Shown one piece after another: positions 62,986 to 64,000 of a stretch of 64,000 bases of DNA. The translations under genes and the position numbers were made by a program. Numbering within the stretch: the first letter of the stretch is position 1; every line of letters begins with the position of its first letter. Under the pieces are notes generated by a model. The model was given only the letters and a program-made list of their open reading frames with translations, did not search any database and had not been told where the DNA came from. Source of the stretch: Nocardioides ferulae (GTDB taxonomy: Bacteria > Actinomycetota > Actinomycetes > Propionibacteriales > Nocardioidaceae); the NCBI RefSeq assembly GCF_003660455.1, contig NZ_QZVR01000018.1, positions 1 through 64,000 of the forward strand. Reading direction: 5' to 3'.

Positions 62986-64000
62986 TCAGAGATCCTCGAG
63001 GCGGCTGAGCTGCCGCCCGCCCGGCCCGAAGTTGTCGGGGCTCAGCCAGCGCTGGTGCCGCGCGCGGATCTGCGGCCACTCGCCGTCCAGCATCGAGAAC
63101 CAGTCGGTGTCGCGGTTGCGTCCCTTGACGACCATGTGCTGCCGGAAGCGGCCCTCGTGGCTGAAGCCCAGGCGTGCTGCCGCCCGCCGCGACGGCTCGT
63201 TGCGGCTGTCGCACTTCCACTCGACCCTCCGGTAGCCCCGGTCGTCGAAGGCGTGCCGCAGCAGCAGGTGGATCGCCTCGGTGGCCGCGGTGGTGCGCTG
63301 CAGCGCGCGGCCGAACAGCACCCCGGAGATCTCCACGGTGCCCGCCGCCGGAGAGCACGGGAAGAAGGTCGCCAGTCCCGCGGCGCGCCCGCCGCGCGGA
63401 CCGTCATGGGGGACGAAGACGTACGTCGCGCTGTCCGGGTGGTCCGCCAGCCGCCGGACGACCTCCTGCTGGAACTGCTCCCGGCCGGTCGGGAACGGCG
63501 CCGGACGGTAGGTCCACAGCGGCTCGTCGCCCGGCCCGCACACCGCGGCGTACAGCGGCTCGGTGTGCTCGTCGGCGATCGGCTCGGCCGTGACCCACCG
63601 GCCGCGCAGCACGGTGCCGCCGAGGCGCGGCCGGGCTGTCCAGCCGGCCACCGTGGCTCCGACCGGCTGACCGTGCTCGTTGCGCTCGCCGGCCGGCTCG
63701 TCGACGGGCACCGGACCGAGCGCGTGCTCCCGGAAGAGGCGGGCCACCTGCTCCGGCGCCTCGGCCGGGGGGAGGTGGGCGACGCCGTCGAGCACCACCA
63801 GCCGGCCGTCGCGGACGCCGTCGGCGAGTTCGCGCAGCAGGTCCGGCGGAGTGGCGACGTCGTGCGCCCCGGCCACCGCGAGCACCGGCGCGGCCACCTG
63901 GCCGAGGCGGTCGCGGACGTCATGACCCGCGATCGCGCCGCACACCGCGGCGTACCCCTCGTCGTCGACGCCGCGCAGGTGGTCGAGCAGAGCGGAGGCC
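62986..64000 (-). CDS. Alpha/beta hydrolase-GNAT acetyltransferase fusion (5' end outside the window)
   Basis: The frame is open to the window end, so about 338 residues of the C-terminal part are seen. The first ~95 residues are the end of an alpha/beta hydrolase of the 3-oxoadipate enol-lactonase type: HLRGVDDEGYAAVCGAIAGHD, APVLAVAGAHDVATPP, and the catalytic His in GVAHLPPAEAPEQVARLFREH. After a linker a RimJ/RimL-type GNAT domain follows: VEISGVLFGRALQRTTAATEA, RRVEWKCDSRNEPSRRAAARLGF and RFRQHMVVKGRNRDTDWFSML. Fusion of the two activities is odd; a sequencing frameshift is not needed to explain it, since one frame covers both. Confidence 0.8.
   Translation of the reverse strand, partial: ASALLDHLRGVDDEGYAAVCGAIAGHDVRDRLGQVAAPVLAVAGAHDVATPPDLLRELADGVRDGRLVVLDGVAHLPPAEAPEQVARLFREHALGPVPVDEPAGERNEHGQPVGATVAGWTARPRLGGTVLRGRWVTAEPIADEHTEPLYAAVCGPGDEPLWTYRPAPFPTGREQFQQEVVRRLADHPDSATYVFVPHDGPRGGRAAGLATFFPCSPAAGTVEISGVLFGRALQRTTAATEAIHLLLRHAFDDRGYRRVEWKCDSRNEPSRRAAARLGFSHEGRFRQHMVVKGRNRDTDWFSMLDGEWPQIRARHQRWLSPDNFGPGGRQLSRLEDL

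Overview
The window is very GC-rich, gene-dense actinobacterial DNA. Its gene content suggests a Nocardioides-like member of the Propionibacteriales: a RecBCD set, TadA with its actinobacterial partner, a three-subunit transhydrogenase, GlgX-TreY-TreZ, menaquinone MenB and an F420-type nitroreductase. The genus is an inference from gene style; there is no rRNA here. Genes are packed with 1-20 bp stop/start overlaps (ATGA, GTGA, TGATG). Many single genes and operon leaders carry a TANNNT -10 box only 6-8 nt before the start codon, pointing to widespread leaderless transcription.

Layout. 1-12.2 kb, core metabolism: tRNA-Ser(CGA); a VOC protein; lutABC for L-lactate oxidation behind tadA and its partner; upp; pntA1-pntA2-pntB; a small alarmone synthetase; thpR; a VIT-like membrane protein; an acyl-CoA dehydrogenase. 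12.2-16.7 kb: a 1485-residue secreted multidomain protein with ten 8-residue VVSAGGAN repeats. 17-23.5 kb: glgX-treY-treZ, which debranches glycogen and turns maltodextrin into trehalose. 23.5-25.9 kb: an LppX/LprG-like lipoprotein, a sirtuin and a methyltransferase.

25.9-43.2 kb is accessory DNA. A 15.7 kb integrative element lies between two copies of a 16-bp core, TCAGTAGTACCAGGGG. The right copy is the last codons and stop of menB, so the integrase probably targets the menB 3' end. Inside are, in one transcription direction, two unknown genes, a type I restriction system (hsdM, hsdS, hsdR) and an ApeA-like HEPN protein overlapping hsdR. Then come a MobF relaxase-helicase, a pair of stem-loop units, an excisionase-like HTH protein, a tyrosine integrase, and an operon of a TIGR04255 protein, an Xre/ParS-like HTH protein and a divergent Fic protein behind a perfect palindrome. 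No type IV secretion genes are seen, so the element looks mobilizable rather than self-transmissible. To its left, a 1.65 kb segment ending in a partial third core copy holds another Fic gene with twin 21-bp operators and a truncated gene, and may be the remnant of an earlier, tandemly integrated element.

43.2-64 kb returns to chromosomal genes: menB, an F420-type nitroreductase, a secreted alpha/beta hydrolase, an MFS transporter, an ACT-domain protein, recC-recB-recD, a cupin protein, a PQ-loop membrane protein, two coupled TetR regulators, an SF2 helicase with a membrane-like insert, and the 3' part of an alpha/beta hydrolase-GNAT fusion that leaves the window.

The best candidates for an undescribed system are the hsdMSR-HEPN operon, the TIGR04255-HTH-Fic operon, and the paired stem-loop units upstream of the excisionase gene.
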